In this document: positions 27,667 through 36,259 of the stretch, one piece after another
How the letters are laid out: each line of letters begins with the position of its first letter
How positions within the stretch are numbered: the first letter of the stretch is position 1
Origin: Rhodobacterales bacterium
Lineage (GTDB): Bacteria > Pseudomonadota > Alphaproteobacteria > Rhodobacterales > Rhodobacteraceae
DNA length: 41,507 nt
Assembly (NCBI GenBank): GCA_030540655.1
Contig: JAUNVT010000012.1
Coordinates: forward strand, 1-41,507
Direction: 5' to 3'
Made by a program: the position numbers and the translations under genes
The notes under the pieces: generated by a model
Databases searched by the model: none
What the model saw: only the letters and a program-made list of their open reading frames with translations
What the model was told of the DNA's origin: nothing

Positions 27667-29513
27667 AGTTTCTCCTCCGGCTTTTCGCCCTCTTCGCACT
27701 GCCGCAGTGACGAAACCGCACGGATCAGCCCGGCATGCGAGAAGGCCTGCGGGAAATTGCCCAGCATCTCGCCGGTGTCGGGATCGGTTTCTTCGGACAT
27801 GAGGCCCAGATCATTGGCATTCTGCAACAGTTCGGTAATGCGAGCGCGCGCCGCATCGATGTCGCCGCGGCGTGCCAGATAGTCGGCGGCCCAGAAACCG
27901 CAGGCGGTGAATGTGCCCTCGGTCGAGGAAAATCCGTCCATGCCGGTGGGGTAACGCCGGATTTGCGCGCCGTGCCCCAGATCCTTGTCGATCCGCTTAA
28001 AGGTTGCCACCATCAGCGGATCGTCCGCTGCTATTATCCCCGTCCGTGGCAGCAGCAGAAGCGAGGCATCCATGTAATCACGACCATAGGCGCCGGTAAG
28101 CGTCTCCTGCGACGGGCTGAGCCCTTCCTTCAGAACATTGGCCCGGATGGCCTCACGTTCGCGTTTCAGACGCTCGGTATCCAGCCGCAGATGACCCATC
28201 TGGCAAAGCTGGAGAACAGAATCCAGCGCCGCCCAGCACATCGCCTTGGAATAGGTATGATGGCGGCGCCCGTTGCGCATTTCCCACATGCCGTTATCCG
28301 GCAGGGTCCAGCTTTGACAAACGATATCGGCAAATTCTCTCAGCCGCCGGCGCTGCACGAAATCCAGCGTTCCGCCTGCCTTGACGAAGAGAAGGGCAGA
28401 ATTGGCAATCTCGCCGTAGACGTCCAACTGCAACTGCCCCTGCGCCCCGTTGCCCGTCCGCACCGGGCTGGAGCCCTGCCAGCCCTCCAGTGCGTTACGC
28501 GACCGCTCGGGCACCATCGTATGGCCGAAAACGTCATAGAGCACGTCAAGCCGCGGCGCTGTCAGTTGCGTGGCATGGATCAGCCAGCGAAAGAACGCCT
28601 CGCCCTCTTCCTCGTAGCCAAGGCTGAGAAAACTTCCAAGAATGAACGTGGCATCGCGTAGCCAGCAATAGCGGTAGTCCCAGTTCCGCTTGCCGCCGAT
28701 CGCTTCGGGCAGACTGGTTGTGGGGGCGGCCAGAACCGCACCCGATTGGCTGTAGGTCAACAGCCGCAGGGTGATGAAGCTGCGGATCACCTCGTCCCTG
28801 AAAGGCCCGTCAAATGTGCAGGTGGCGCAAAAATTCTGCCACCATCCCAATGTTGCCTGAAGTTCGCTTGCGCACCCGGCCAGCGGCATCAGCACGCCGA
28901 TATCTTGGCGACAGAACGACAGGGTGAGAGTGCGGCATTCGCCAGCCTGCAGGCGGATACGGCGGTTCAGGGTGCCATGCGCGCTGCATTCCAGGACCAC
29001 ATCCGAATGGAGTGCCAGAAAATCGCGCCCGCTCGACATGGTCCACACCCTCTCGGAGCGCTGGCGCAGATCCGGCTGCATCTCGCCATAGCTCGGGCGG
29101 GGGGCAAAGCGGATGACGAGTTCGGGCTGGCCATCGACCGCTTCGATCATACGGATCAGGCGGCGGGCCGAGGCAATATGGCGCTGGGCGCCGTCGAGGG
29201 GAACCGGCATGAAATCGGTGACCCTCAGCGTCCCGTCAGGCGTTTTGTGAATGGTCTCCAGCACCGGCGAGGAGGGCAGATAACGCCTGCTCGTCTTGGC
29301 ACCCTGCACCCCCCCGGCGAAGAAACAACCGCCCCGCTCACGGTCCAGCAGCTCGGCAAAGATCGATTCATCGGGCATGTCGGGCAGACACAGCCAGTCG
29401 ATCGCACCATCGCGCGCCACCAGCGCGGCGGCGTGGGTATCCCCGATCAGCGCGTAATCGGCGATGGGCACATAGCGGGCTTGCCGGTCCGGCGTGGCGG
29501 CCGGGTCAGCCAT
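27663..29513 (-). CDS. GH15 family glucosidase (trehalase or glucoamylase-like)
   Basis: 616 residues. The N-terminal beta-sandwich starts with the typical IADYALIGDTHAAALV and DGAIDWLCLP. The (alpha/alpha)6 barrel includes RNWDYRYCWLRDATF, the predicted acid Glu410 in GMWEMR and base Glu532 in SSTEGTF. GH15 enzymes release glucose from maltodextrins, and some bacterial members cleave trehalose; sequence alone does not decide which. No signal peptide, so cytoplasmic. The ATG at 29513 overlaps the GMC gene stop by eight bases; a GTG at 29531 would add six residues. In context it could feed glucose to the upstream-encoded dehydrogenase. Confidence 0.88.
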   Translation of the reverse strand: MADPAATPDRQARYVPIADYALIGDTHAAALVARDGAIDWLCLPDMPDESIFAELLDRERGGCFFAGGVQGAKTSRRYLPSSPVLETIHKTPDGTLRVTDFMPVPLDGAQRHIASARRLIRMIEAVDGQPELVIRFAPRPSYGEMQPDLRQRSERVWTMSSGRDFLALHSDVVLECSAHGTLNRRIRLQAGECRTLTLSFCRQDIGVLMPLAGCASELQATLGWWQNFCATCTFDGPFRDEVIRSFITLRLLTYSQSGAVLAAPTTSLPEAIGGKRNWDYRYCWLRDATFILGSFLSLGYEEEGEAFFRWLIHATQLTAPRLDVLYDVFGHTMVPERSRNALEGWQGSSPVRTGNGAQGQLQLDVYGEIANSALLFVKAGGTLDFVQRRRLREFADIVCQSWTLPDNGMWEMRNGRRHHTYSKAMCWAALDSVLQLCQMGHLRLDTERLKREREAIRANVLKEGLSPSQETLTGAYGRDYMDASLLLLPRTGIIAADDPLMVATFKRIDKDLGHGAQIRRYPTGMDGFSSTEGTFTACGFWAADYLARRGDIDAARARITELLQNANDLGLMSEETDPDTGEMLGNFPQAFSHAGLIRAVSSLRQCEEGEKPEEKL

Positions 29514-31167
29514 ATACGCGGTCCAGCTCACCGCGTCCCGCCAGCGTTTTTATCCGGTCCGCGATGCGCGCGGCATTGGCCATGATCGTCATCGAAGGGT
29601 TGACCCCACCCGCCGTCGGCATGAGAGATCCGTCGCACACCCACAGGTTCGGGATATCCCACGTGCGCCCGTCGCTGTCGGTGACACTGGTTTCCGGGTC
29701 GTCGCCCATCCGGCAGCCGCCCATCAGATGCGCGGTCGAGCCGGTTTCCAGCAAATCGCGCCCGCCCGCCGCATCCAGCATCCGCGCCATGAACTTGCGG
29801 GCATGACGCCGCATCCGGCGGTCATTTTCGCAGGCGGAATAGGTGACGCGCGCGCGCGGCAATCCGTAATCATCCGCCTCATCGGCCAGCGTCACGCGGT
29901 TATCGGCCTGCGCCATCGTCTCGCCCACCATCTTCAACCCGGCCATGCGATTGTAAAGCGCCATCTGTCGCCGCAGATCCGCGCCGAAAACGCCTTCATT
30001 CGTCACCAGCATCTTCCCGAAATCAGTGGGCAATGGCCCTTGGGACATGAAGGAATAGCCGCCGTCGAAATCCTTGTCGGGATGATCGTCTATATAATTC
30101 CAATGCTCGCAGCACGCCATCGAGGGCGGGCCCTTGTACCACCGGATCTCGTCCTCCATCACGCCCCAGACAGCATCGTTCAGATGCACCATCAGATAGC
30201 GCCCGACCGTGCCCGAGGAATTCGCCAGCCCATCCGGATAGGCGCCATCAGCGGAATTGAGCAAAAGCCGCGGCGTTTCGATCGAATAGCCGGCGCAAAC
30301 GACGTGGCGCGCGCGCTGGAAATGCCATTGACCTCCCCGGTGATATTCCACCCCCGTCGCGCGGCCGTCTTCGGTGCCGATCCGGCCCACCATTGCCAGA
30401 TCGCGTATTTCAGCGCCAGCGGCCAGCGCGCGGGGGATGAAGGTGATGAGTACGCTTTGTTTGGCATTGGTGGAGCAGCCGATCTTGCACATGCCGCGAT
30501 AGACGCATGGCGGTGATTTACCGCGCGGCGCGGACACCGTGGCCAAAGGCGTTGGTGTCCACGGCACCCCCATTGCCTCGGCCCCGCGTGCCAAAACGCG
30601 CCCTGCGGCATTCACCTCGTGCTCGCGGTAAGGATAGCGCCCCCGGTGCGGCCCCCACGGATAAGTCACCGGGCCGGAGATGGAACATGCGCGCTCCACC
30701 TCGGCGTAGTACCGCCACATCGTGCGCCAATCCACCGGCCAGTCGACGCCATATCCAAGCTGCGTGGCAGAGGCGAACCATTCGGGCCGAAACCGCAGCG
30801 CGACCATCTGGAAATGCACCGTCGATCCGCCAACCGCGCGGCCCGAATTGTTCGCGCCGAACTCGACCGGATCGTCGCCTCCCGAGATGCGCGGGTCCAG
30901 CCAATAGAGTTTATCCTGCTCGCGCTCATCAGAGGCGAAATCCGACAGCGGCCGCCAGAACGGGCCGGCATCGAAGGCAACGACGGAAAATCCCGCTTCG
31001 GCCAGTTTTGCAGCCAGAACGCCCCCGCCGCACCCGGTTCCGACAATGGCGAAATCCACTTCATCCCTGTCCTGAAACTGCTTCATCGGAACGGTGCCAC
31101 CCCGGCTGAACACATCCGGCGCATGTCCGTCGATGGCGCGCAGGCCGGGATCCTGGATATTTGTCAT
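29506..31167 (-). CDS. GMC-family FAD dehydrogenase, gluconate-2-dehydrogenase large-subunit type
   Basis: 553 residues. The FAD site FAIVGTGCGGGVLAAKLA is at about 39-56 with AFDAG following. Cys221, Cys227 and Cys231 form CX5CX3C, matching the [3Fe-4S] loop of FAD-dependent glucose dehydrogenases. The active-site pair is likely His480 (TAHLMGGC) and Asn523 (GGVNPSMTIM). The family oxidises sugars or sugar acids and passes electrons onward. The substrate is probably glucose or gluconate given the neighbours, which is inference. There is no signal peptide. It overlaps the subunit-3 gene upstream (ATGA at 31164-31167), and no cytochrome c subunit gene is present in the operon. Confidence 0.9.
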   Translation of the reverse strand: MTNIQDPGLRAIDGHAPDVFSRGGTVPMKQFQDRDEVDFAIVGTGCGGGVLAAKLAEAGFSVVAFDAGPFWRPLSDFASDEREQDKLYWLDPRISGGDDPVEFGANNSGRAVGGSTVHFQMVALRFRPEWFASATQLGYGVDWPVDWRTMWRYYAEVERACSISGPVTYPWGPHRGRYPYREHEVNAAGRVLARGAEAMGVPWTPTPLATVSAPRGKSPPCVYRGMCKIGCSTNAKQSVLITFIPRALAAGAEIRDLAMVGRIGTEDGRATGVEYHRGGQWHFQRARHVVCAGYSIETPRLLLNSADGAYPDGLANSSGTVGRYLMVHLNDAVWGVMEDEIRWYKGPPSMACCEHWNYIDDHPDKDFDGGYSFMSQGPLPTDFGKMLVTNEGVFGADLRRQMALYNRMAGLKMVGETMAQADNRVTLADEADDYGLPRARVTYSACENDRRMRRHARKFMARMLDAAGGRDLLETGSTAHLMGGCRMGDDPETSVTDSDGRTWDIPNLWVCDGSLMPTAGGVNPSMTIMANAARIADRIKTLAGRGELDRVYG

Positions 31168-31793
31168 CGCGGTGTTTCTCCGCCCCAGTCCCCCGGAGGC
31201 GCCTCCCAGCTGTCCGCGAGATTCGCCTGAAGCCGGACATAACCGCGCGGGCTGGCCGGACCGCCAAAGCCGATCTCGCTCTGCCCGGTCGGGTGGGAAT
31301 AGTAGATGGCTACAATCTCGGACAAGACCAGGTTCCGGAAGAACCGGCGCTGCGGCAGCGTTTGCCACTGAGGCGCGCGCCCCTTTTCGGCGTCCACATC
31401 GTGCAGCACAGCATCTCGTCCCGCGTTGTCGAGTGCCGCAAAATCAGACGCACCACGCAATTGCGCTTCGGCATTCAATGCTGCAAGCCCTTGTCGCCAC
31501 GCATCAGGGGCGGCAGGCATGTCGGCGTGGCGCGTGCCACTGCCGTGCCCTTCATGCAACGCGGCGTCTATCCAGTTGGGGATTGGTACGGCATCCGCGC
31601 CTTTCTCCTGCGGCATTACGGAATCGCACAAGGCTTCAAGAACGGGCCATTCGGCCGCCGTGAAGAACCGCCGATCCGGTACGTCGGTCAGGCGGCGGCG
31701 CAGCACGTCGCGCGTCTGATCGTTGAAGGATGGCGTGTCCCACTTATCCAGCACGTCATATCCCGGATAGGGAGTTGAAGAGGGGCCTTTCAT
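31164..31793 (-). CDS. Gluconate 2-dehydrogenase subunit 3 family protein
   Basis: 209 residues with the family sequence FFTAAEWPVLEALCDSVMPQ at about 43-62. In known membrane-bound gluconate and FAD-glucose dehydrogenases this small subunit is a chaperone-like partner of the GMC subunit and usually carries the Tat signal that exports the complex. Here the N-terminus (MKGPSSTPYPGYDVLDKWDT) has no twin-arginine motif and no hydrophobic segment, so export is not supported. The gene overlaps both neighbours by four bases, which suggests tight coupling with the GMC subunit and the membrane protein. Confidence 0.88.
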   Translation of the reverse strand: MKGPSSTPYPGYDVLDKWDTPSFNDQTRDVLRRRLTDVPDRRFFTAAEWPVLEALCDSVMPQEKGADAVPIPNWIDAALHEGHGSGTRHADMPAAPDAWRQGLAALNAEAQLRGASDFAALDNAGRDAVLHDVDAEKGRAPQWQTLPQRRFFRNLVLSEIVAIYYSHPTGQSEIGFGGPASPRGYVRLQANLADSWEAPPGDWGGETPR

Positions 31794-32701
31794 CTTGTCT
31801 CCTCCTTCTCGATCAGATCGACAGCCGCGCTTCCTGCCAGCGCCAGTCCGGTAAAGCTGATCGGCGCGGGCACGGGCGGCCCGTCAAAGGCCGTCTGCCG
31901 CCAGTTGCGCCAACCGCCCATGTGGCGGCTCACCCCGTAGATATGAAATCCCGTGCCGACAAACCCCAGGAGCGCAGTGGCTTTCAGGAACTCTCGCACG
32001 GGGCGGCTGCTCATATCCGGGCGCGCGGCCTTGGCCAGAAGCAGGGCGCCCGCGATGGGCGGGATGGTGACCGGAAGAAACATGGCCGGATTTTGGAACG
32101 AGCCGCGGAAATGCAGCAGGCCCACCTCGGCGGTTTCTGCCAGCAAAGAGGCGCCGGTGACACCGGCCAGCACCCGCGCGGTCGGGCGAGAGTTACTAGG
32201 GGCATTTTCGATCTGATCTGCAAACAGGTTCAGCGCGCCCGATATGACAAGAGCGCCCGGCGCGCCGATCGGCGCGGCATAGAAGAGATTATTGAAACTT
32301 ACGCCGCCGACACGCCTCAGGATATCGTAGCTATGAAATCCCAAGCCTGCCAGCCCGCCGACGATGCTGGCCACAGGCCCGCGGCTGGCGTGGGATGCGG
32401 AGCCTTGCCTGAGGGCGGAAATCACCGAGACGGCCCCCAGCGCGGGCGCGGCATACATTGCCGGGTTATACAGACCGCCACGCAGATGCTCCATCGCGCT
32501 GTCGGCCAACACACTGCCGCCCAAGATCGCCGCCCCTGCCCGAACGCGCTGCGCAGGCACTGCAGGCCGCCTGCGGACCCTCGTCGCCATCAGCGCGGCC
32601 AGGACGCCTCCTGCGATCAGCACGGGGGCGAGCCCGGTGCCACGCCGCCGGTGGGCTGTCCGGCGGACTGTGTTGGAGGGGGAAATGCCGGTGGGGTGCA
32701 T
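31790..32701 (-). CDS. Internally duplicated membrane protein with paired histidines
   Basis: 303 residues, not a family I recognise. Several hydrophobic segments are visible (about 24-40, 56-68, 82-97, 109-122, 136-160, 176-188, 205-224, 238-250, 278-294). The protein is a two-fold repeat of about 130 residues: HLRGGLYNPAM (72-82) matches HFRGSFQNPAM (197-207); GFHSYDILRRVGG (121-133) matches GFHIYGVSRHMGG (251-263); and APIGAPGALVISGAL near 143 matches PPVPAPISFTGLAL near 275. His72, His197, His123 and His253 fall at matching places. It is the first gene of the dehydrogenase operon and may be its membrane anchor or electron acceptor; this is inference. AAGGAGG lies 11 bases before the ATG. 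Confidence 0.8.
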   Translation of the reverse strand: MHPTGISPSNTVRRTAHRRRGTGLAPVLIAGGVLAALMATRVRRRPAVPAQRVRAGAAILGGSVLADSAMEHLRGGLYNPAMYAAPALGAVSVISALRQGSASHASRGPVASIVGGLAGLGFHSYDILRRVGGVSFNNLFYAAPIGAPGALVISGALNLFADQIENAPSNSRPTARVLAGVTGASLLAETAEVGLLHFRGSFQNPAMFLPVTIPPIAGALLLAKAARPDMSSRPVREFLKATALLGFVGTGFHIYGVSRHMGGWRNWRQTAFDGPPVPAPISFTGLALAGSAAVDLIEKEETR

Positions 32702-32755
32702 CGGTCCCGATGCCTCCTTCTGGTGCGCCGGGCATTGCCGGCAAGTACCATCATC

Positions 32756-32780
32756 AACGCTTGACCTCCCCGTCCGTTCC
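32756..32780 (-). promoter_or_regulatory. EcfG-type promoter of the membrane protein/GMC/GH15 operon
   Basis: On the minus strand GGAAC (32780-32776), 16-base spacer, CGTT (32759-32756). Exact consensus match, 55 bases before the start at 32701. Confidence 0.7.
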
Positions 32781-32811
32781 CTCCCGCCAAACTTTTTTCC
32801 GGAGACGCAGC

Positions 32812-32837
32812 GGAACCAAACCGTTGCAGTTCCGGTT
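32812..32837 (+). promoter_or_regulatory. EcfG-like promoter upstream of ASRT-family gene
   Basis: GGAAC at 32812-32816, then a 17-base spacer before GGTT at 32834-32837 (or 16 before CGGTT). One deviation from consensus. It lies back to back with the exact promoter at 32756-32780. Confidence 0.4.
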
Positions 32838-32920
32838 ACTTCATCGATGCGGAAATCGTAGCCGCACCGCCGGGCTCAGGCCGTGGAACCGTCATCCTGA
32901 TCCCGAAAAGGAGGCGCATG

Positions 32921-33295
32921 ATGCACGAAACAGTTGGAAAACGTCTCTGGGTCATTGCCGAAGGCTATATCCCGGAGGGCAGTACCGGACCCGAGCCGGA
33001 GATGCTGAGCCACGAGACAGCCTGCATCCTCAACGCCGGTGACCGGGACGCCCATGTCATGCTCACGATATATTTCAAGGATCGCGAGCCGGTAGGCCCT
33101 TATGAGATTATCGTACGTGCACGCCGCACGCTCCACCAGCGATTCAACGATCTGGAATATCCCCAGCCGGTGCCGCGCGGAACGGATTATTCCTGCGTCA
33201 TCAGGTCCGACGAGCCTGTCGTCGTGCAACATACAAGACTGGATTCCCGGCAGGCAGAGAACGCTCTGCTGACAACAATAGCCTGGTCAGACTGA
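32921..33295 (+). CDS. Sensory rhodopsin transducer (ASRT) family protein
   Basis: 124 residues. It matches the Anabaena sensory rhodopsin transducer along its whole length (recalled sequence), for example WVIAEGYIPEGSTGPEPE, HETACILNAGDRDAHV, EPVGPYEIIVRARRT, RFNDLEYP and VVVQHTRLDSRQAENALL. The family is a small soluble beta-sandwich that forms tetramers; published comparative work proposed that many members bind sugars or other small ligands, independent of rhodopsin. No opsin gene is present here, and all neighbours handle sugars. AGGAGG is three bases before ATG 32918 and six before ATG 32921, so the second Met is preferred. It is followed 27 bases later by the ThDP enzyme gene. Confidence 0.92.
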   Translation: MHETVGKRLWVIAEGYIPEGSTGPEPEMLSHETACILNAGDRDAHVMLTIYFKDREPVGPYEIIVRARRTLHQRFNDLEYPQPVPRGTDYSCVIRSDEPVVVQHTRLDSRQAENALLTTIAWSD

Positions 33296-33322
33296 CCGGG
33301 AGGAATACGAAGGAGATACACC

Positions 33323-35089
33323 ATGGCCGACACCGTAGGAGACTTCATCCTAAAACGCCTGCACGAATGGGGCGTGCGCCGAATTTACGGCTTTCCGGGT
33401 GACGGTATCAACGGCCTGGTAGGTGCGCTGGGCCGGGACGAAACAATCGATTTCATTCAGACAAGGCACGAGGAAGAGGCGGCCTTCATGGCCTGTGCCC
33501 ATGCCAAGTGGACGGGCGAAGTGGGGGTGTGCATGGCAACATCCGGCCCCGGCGCCATTCACCTTCTGAACGGGCTTTACGATGCCAAGCTGGATCATCA
33601 GCCGGTGCTGGCCATCGTCGGCCAGCAGGCCCGCTCGGCTCTGGGCGGAAATTACCAGCAAGAGGTCGATCTTCAGGTTCTGTTCAAGGATGTTGCACGC
33701 GATTACGTGCAGACCTGCATGGTGCCTGCGCAGGCGCGCCATCTGATCGATCGGGGAATGCGCATTGCCATGTCCAAGCGCACTGTCACCGCGCTGATCT
33801 TTCCCAATGACGTGCAGGAGGAAAATGCCGTTGAAACCCCGCCGCGTGCCCACGGAACGGTACATTCCGGTATGGGATACGTCGCGCCGCGCGTTGTGCC
33901 CGAGCAGGCCGATATCATGCGTGCCGCCGAGGCGCTGAACGCGGGCAAGAAGGTGGCCATTCTGGCGGGCGCGGGTGCGTTGGACGCATCGCAGGAATTG
34001 ATGCAGGTGGCGGATCTTCTGGGCGCAGGCGTGGCCAAGGCGCTGCTGGGCAAGGCGGTTCTGCCCGATGATCTGCCCTATGTCACGGGCCAGATGGGCC
34101 TGCTGGGAACCGAGCCATCGGACTGGATGATGCGCCATTGCGATACGCTTCTGATGGTCGGATCGCGCTTTCCCTATTCGGAATTCCTGCCCAAGGAAGG
34201 CAAGGCGGTCGGAATCCAGATCGATATAGATCCGGCGATGGAATCGATCCGCTATCCCATGGATGTGAACCTTGTCGGTGATGCCGCGACAACGCTGCGC
34301 GCTTTGATCCCTCACCTGAAGGCGCGCACGGACAGCGACTGGCGGGAAAGCATCGAAAAGCGTATCACCGATTGGTGGGACCGGGCCGAGGACCGGGCGA
34401 TGCAGACCGCAAACCCCATCAACCCCGAGCGGTTGTTCTGGGAAGCCTCCTCGCGCTTGCCCGACAATGCCATCATATCAGCGGATTCAGGCTCCTCGGC
34501 CAACTGGTTCGCGCGCGCGATCAAGATAAGGCCGGGCATGAAGGCATCGCTGTCCGGTACCTTGGCCACGATGTGTCCCGGCGTTCCCTATTCGACCGCT
34601 GCGAAATTTTGCTATCCGGACCGGGTGGCAGTGGGGTTCGTGGGAGACGGGGCAATGCAGATGCTGGGCATCAATGCGCTCATAACCATTGCCAAATTCT
34701 GGCGGGAATGGAGCGACCCACGGCTGGTGATCGCCGTGCTGAACAACAATGACCTCAATCAGGTAACATGGGAATTGCGCGCGATGGGCAGCAGCCCAAG
34801 GGTGGCCGAGACGCAGGCCGTGCCGCCATTCGACTATGCCGCCTACGCAGCGTCACTGGGGCTGAACGGCATACGGGTGGAGGACCCGGACCAGATCGGA
34901 CCCGCCTGGGATGCGGCCTTTGCCGCCGACCGGCCGACGGTGATTGATGCCGTGACCGACCCGGACGTGCCCACCCTGCCCCCGCACATCACGCTGGCTG
35001 AGGCAAAAAGCTATGCCAAGGCGCTTTCCGCGGGCGATTCCGAGGCGGGCGGTATCCTGTGGCAGACCTTCAAGCGTGTGACAGGATAG
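33323..35089 (+). CDS. Thiamine-diphosphate enzyme, pyruvate oxidase/acetolactate synthase-like
   Basis: 588 residues with the three-domain plan of the POX family. The PYR domain has GFPGDGINGLVGAL and the activating Glu50 in RHEEEAAFMA; the middle domain has the nucleotide-fold VAILAGAGALDAS; the PP domain has the ThDP-metal motif from Asp442 (GDGAMQMLG) to LNNNDLNQ. Family members decarboxylate pyruvate or related 2-oxoacids; the substrate is not clear. The ribosome site AAGGAG at seven to eight bases is strong. It follows the ASRT-family gene and precedes an enolase-superfamily gene by five bases, suggesting one transcript. Confidence 0.88.
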   Translation: MADTVGDFILKRLHEWGVRRIYGFPGDGINGLVGALGRDETIDFIQTRHEEEAAFMACAHAKWTGEVGVCMATSGPGAIHLLNGLYDAKLDHQPVLAIVGQQARSALGGNYQQEVDLQVLFKDVARDYVQTCMVPAQARHLIDRGMRIAMSKRTVTALIFPNDVQEENAVETPPRAHGTVHSGMGYVAPRVVPEQADIMRAAEALNAGKKVAILAGAGALDASQELMQVADLLGAGVAKALLGKAVLPDDLPYVTGQMGLLGTEPSDWMMRHCDTLLMVGSRFPYSEFLPKEGKAVGIQIDIDPAMESIRYPMDVNLVGDAATTLRALIPHLKARTDSDWRESIEKRITDWWDRAEDRAMQTANPINPERLFWEASSRLPDNAIISADSGSSANWFARAIKIRPGMKASLSGTLATMCPGVPYSTAAKFCYPDRVAVGFVGDGAMQMLGINALITIAKFWREWSDPRLVIAVLNNNDLNQVTWELRAMGSSPRVAETQAVPPFDYAAYAASLGLNGIRVEDPDQIGPAWDAAFAADRPTVIDAVTDPDVPTLPPHITLAEAKSYAKALSAGDSEAGGILWQTFKRVTG

Positions 35090-35094
35090 AGACG

Positions 35095-36189
35095 ATGCGG
35101 GATGTCCCCAAATTGGAGGCGCCGCGCATCACTGTCGCCCGCGTGCCCACAGATGCCCCGGAATCCGATGGCACCCTCCAGTGGGACAGCACCACCATTG
35201 TCATTGTCCAGATCGATGCAGGCGGCAAGACAGGCCTTGGCTATACCTACGGAAGCGCCGCAACAGGTGCTTACATCCAGAACACGCTGGCGGATACCCT
35301 CACGGGCCTGAGCGCATTCGACATTCCCTCCGCGCATCACGCCATGCTGCACAAGTTACGCAACGACGGGCGGCCCGGTATCGCATCGATGGCGGTTTCG
35401 GCAGTGGATAACGCGCTATGGGACCTCAAGGCGCGGCTGCTGAATTTGTCAGTGGCGCAGCTTCTGGGACAGGCGCAGGAAAGCGTGGCGCTCTACGGCT
35501 CGGGCGGATTCACGTCTTACGATGATGACCAACTGACGCAGCAATTGGGCGGCTGGTCGGATGAGGGCTTCGCCTTTGTCAAGATGAAGGTCGGTCGCGA
35601 GCCGGGCCGGGATCATCACCGGCTGAGCGTGGCCCGCGACGCGATCGGCAAGGATTGCCAGCTGTTCACGGATGCCAACGGTGCCCTTACGCGCAATCAC
35701 GCACTGCTCATGGCCGAAGATTTCGCCCGCTTCTGTGTGCGCTGGTTCGAGGAACCCGTGTCGTCCGACGATCTGGCAGGGCTGCGCCTGCTCCGTGACC
35801 GCGCGCCGCCGGGCATGGCGATCACGGCGGGCGAATACGGATATGATCAATGGTATTTCAGACGTATGCTGGAGGCAGGTGCGGTGGATGTCATTCAGGC
35901 TGATGCAACGCGCTGCGGTGGTGTAACGGGTTTTCTGCAGGCAGCGCAGCTTGCAGAGGCGTTCCAGATTCCGATTTCCGCCCATTGCGCACCGGCGCTG
36001 CATCTGCATGTTTGCGCCGCCTTTCCATGGGCGCTGCATCTGGAATGGTTTCACGACCATGTGCGGCTGGAACATATGCTTTTTGAAGGAGCGCCTGATC
36101 CTGTGAATGGCCGCGCCACCCCGGATCCCTCGCGTCCCGGTTTCGGTCTGGATCTGAAAGATGCCGAAGTGGCGCGCAGGGCGATCTGA
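35095..36189 (+). CDS. Enolase-superfamily (mandelate racemase/muconate lactonising) enzyme
   Basis: 364 residues. It has an N-terminal capping domain and a barrel with Lys163/Lys165 (VKMKVGRE), metal ligands Asp193 (FTDANGA), Glu219 (WFEEPV) and Glu247 (AGEYGY), and His297 (SAHCAPALH). The Lys plus His arrangement fits the mandelate-racemase subgroup, many of which are acid-sugar dehydratases. Next to gluconokinase and 6PG dehydrogenase, an acid-sugar substrate is reasonable but not shown. The start at 35095, five bases after the previous stop, is preferred to an upstream start inside the ThDP gene. Confidence 0.87.
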   Translation: MRDVPKLEAPRITVARVPTDAPESDGTLQWDSTTIVIVQIDAGGKTGLGYTYGSAATGAYIQNTLADTLTGLSAFDIPSAHHAMLHKLRNDGRPGIASMAVSAVDNALWDLKARLLNLSVAQLLGQAQESVALYGSGGFTSYDDDQLTQQLGGWSDEGFAFVKMKVGREPGRDHHRLSVARDAIGKDCQLFTDANGALTRNHALLMAEDFARFCVRWFEEPVSSDDLAGLRLLRDRAPPGMAITAGEYGYDQWYFRRMLEAGAVDVIQADATRCGGVTGFLQAAQLAEAFQIPISAHCAPALHLHVCAAFPWALHLEWFHDHVRLEHMLFEGAPDPVNGRATPDPSRPGFGLDLKDAEVARRAI

Positions 36190-36259
36190 TATGCCTGCCA
36201 GAGGGAGAGAGCGGGCTTTGGTCCCTTTACCGAACGACAGCCGCATTGGGAGTGTGCAT

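Noticed and set aside
33305..33325. Leader of the ThDP gene looks like the phage T7 gene 10 ribosome site used in vectors
   Set aside because: It differs by a base and is simply a strong Shine-Dalgarno with A-rich spacer; the flanking sequence is native and the BON gene at 3803 has a similar site.
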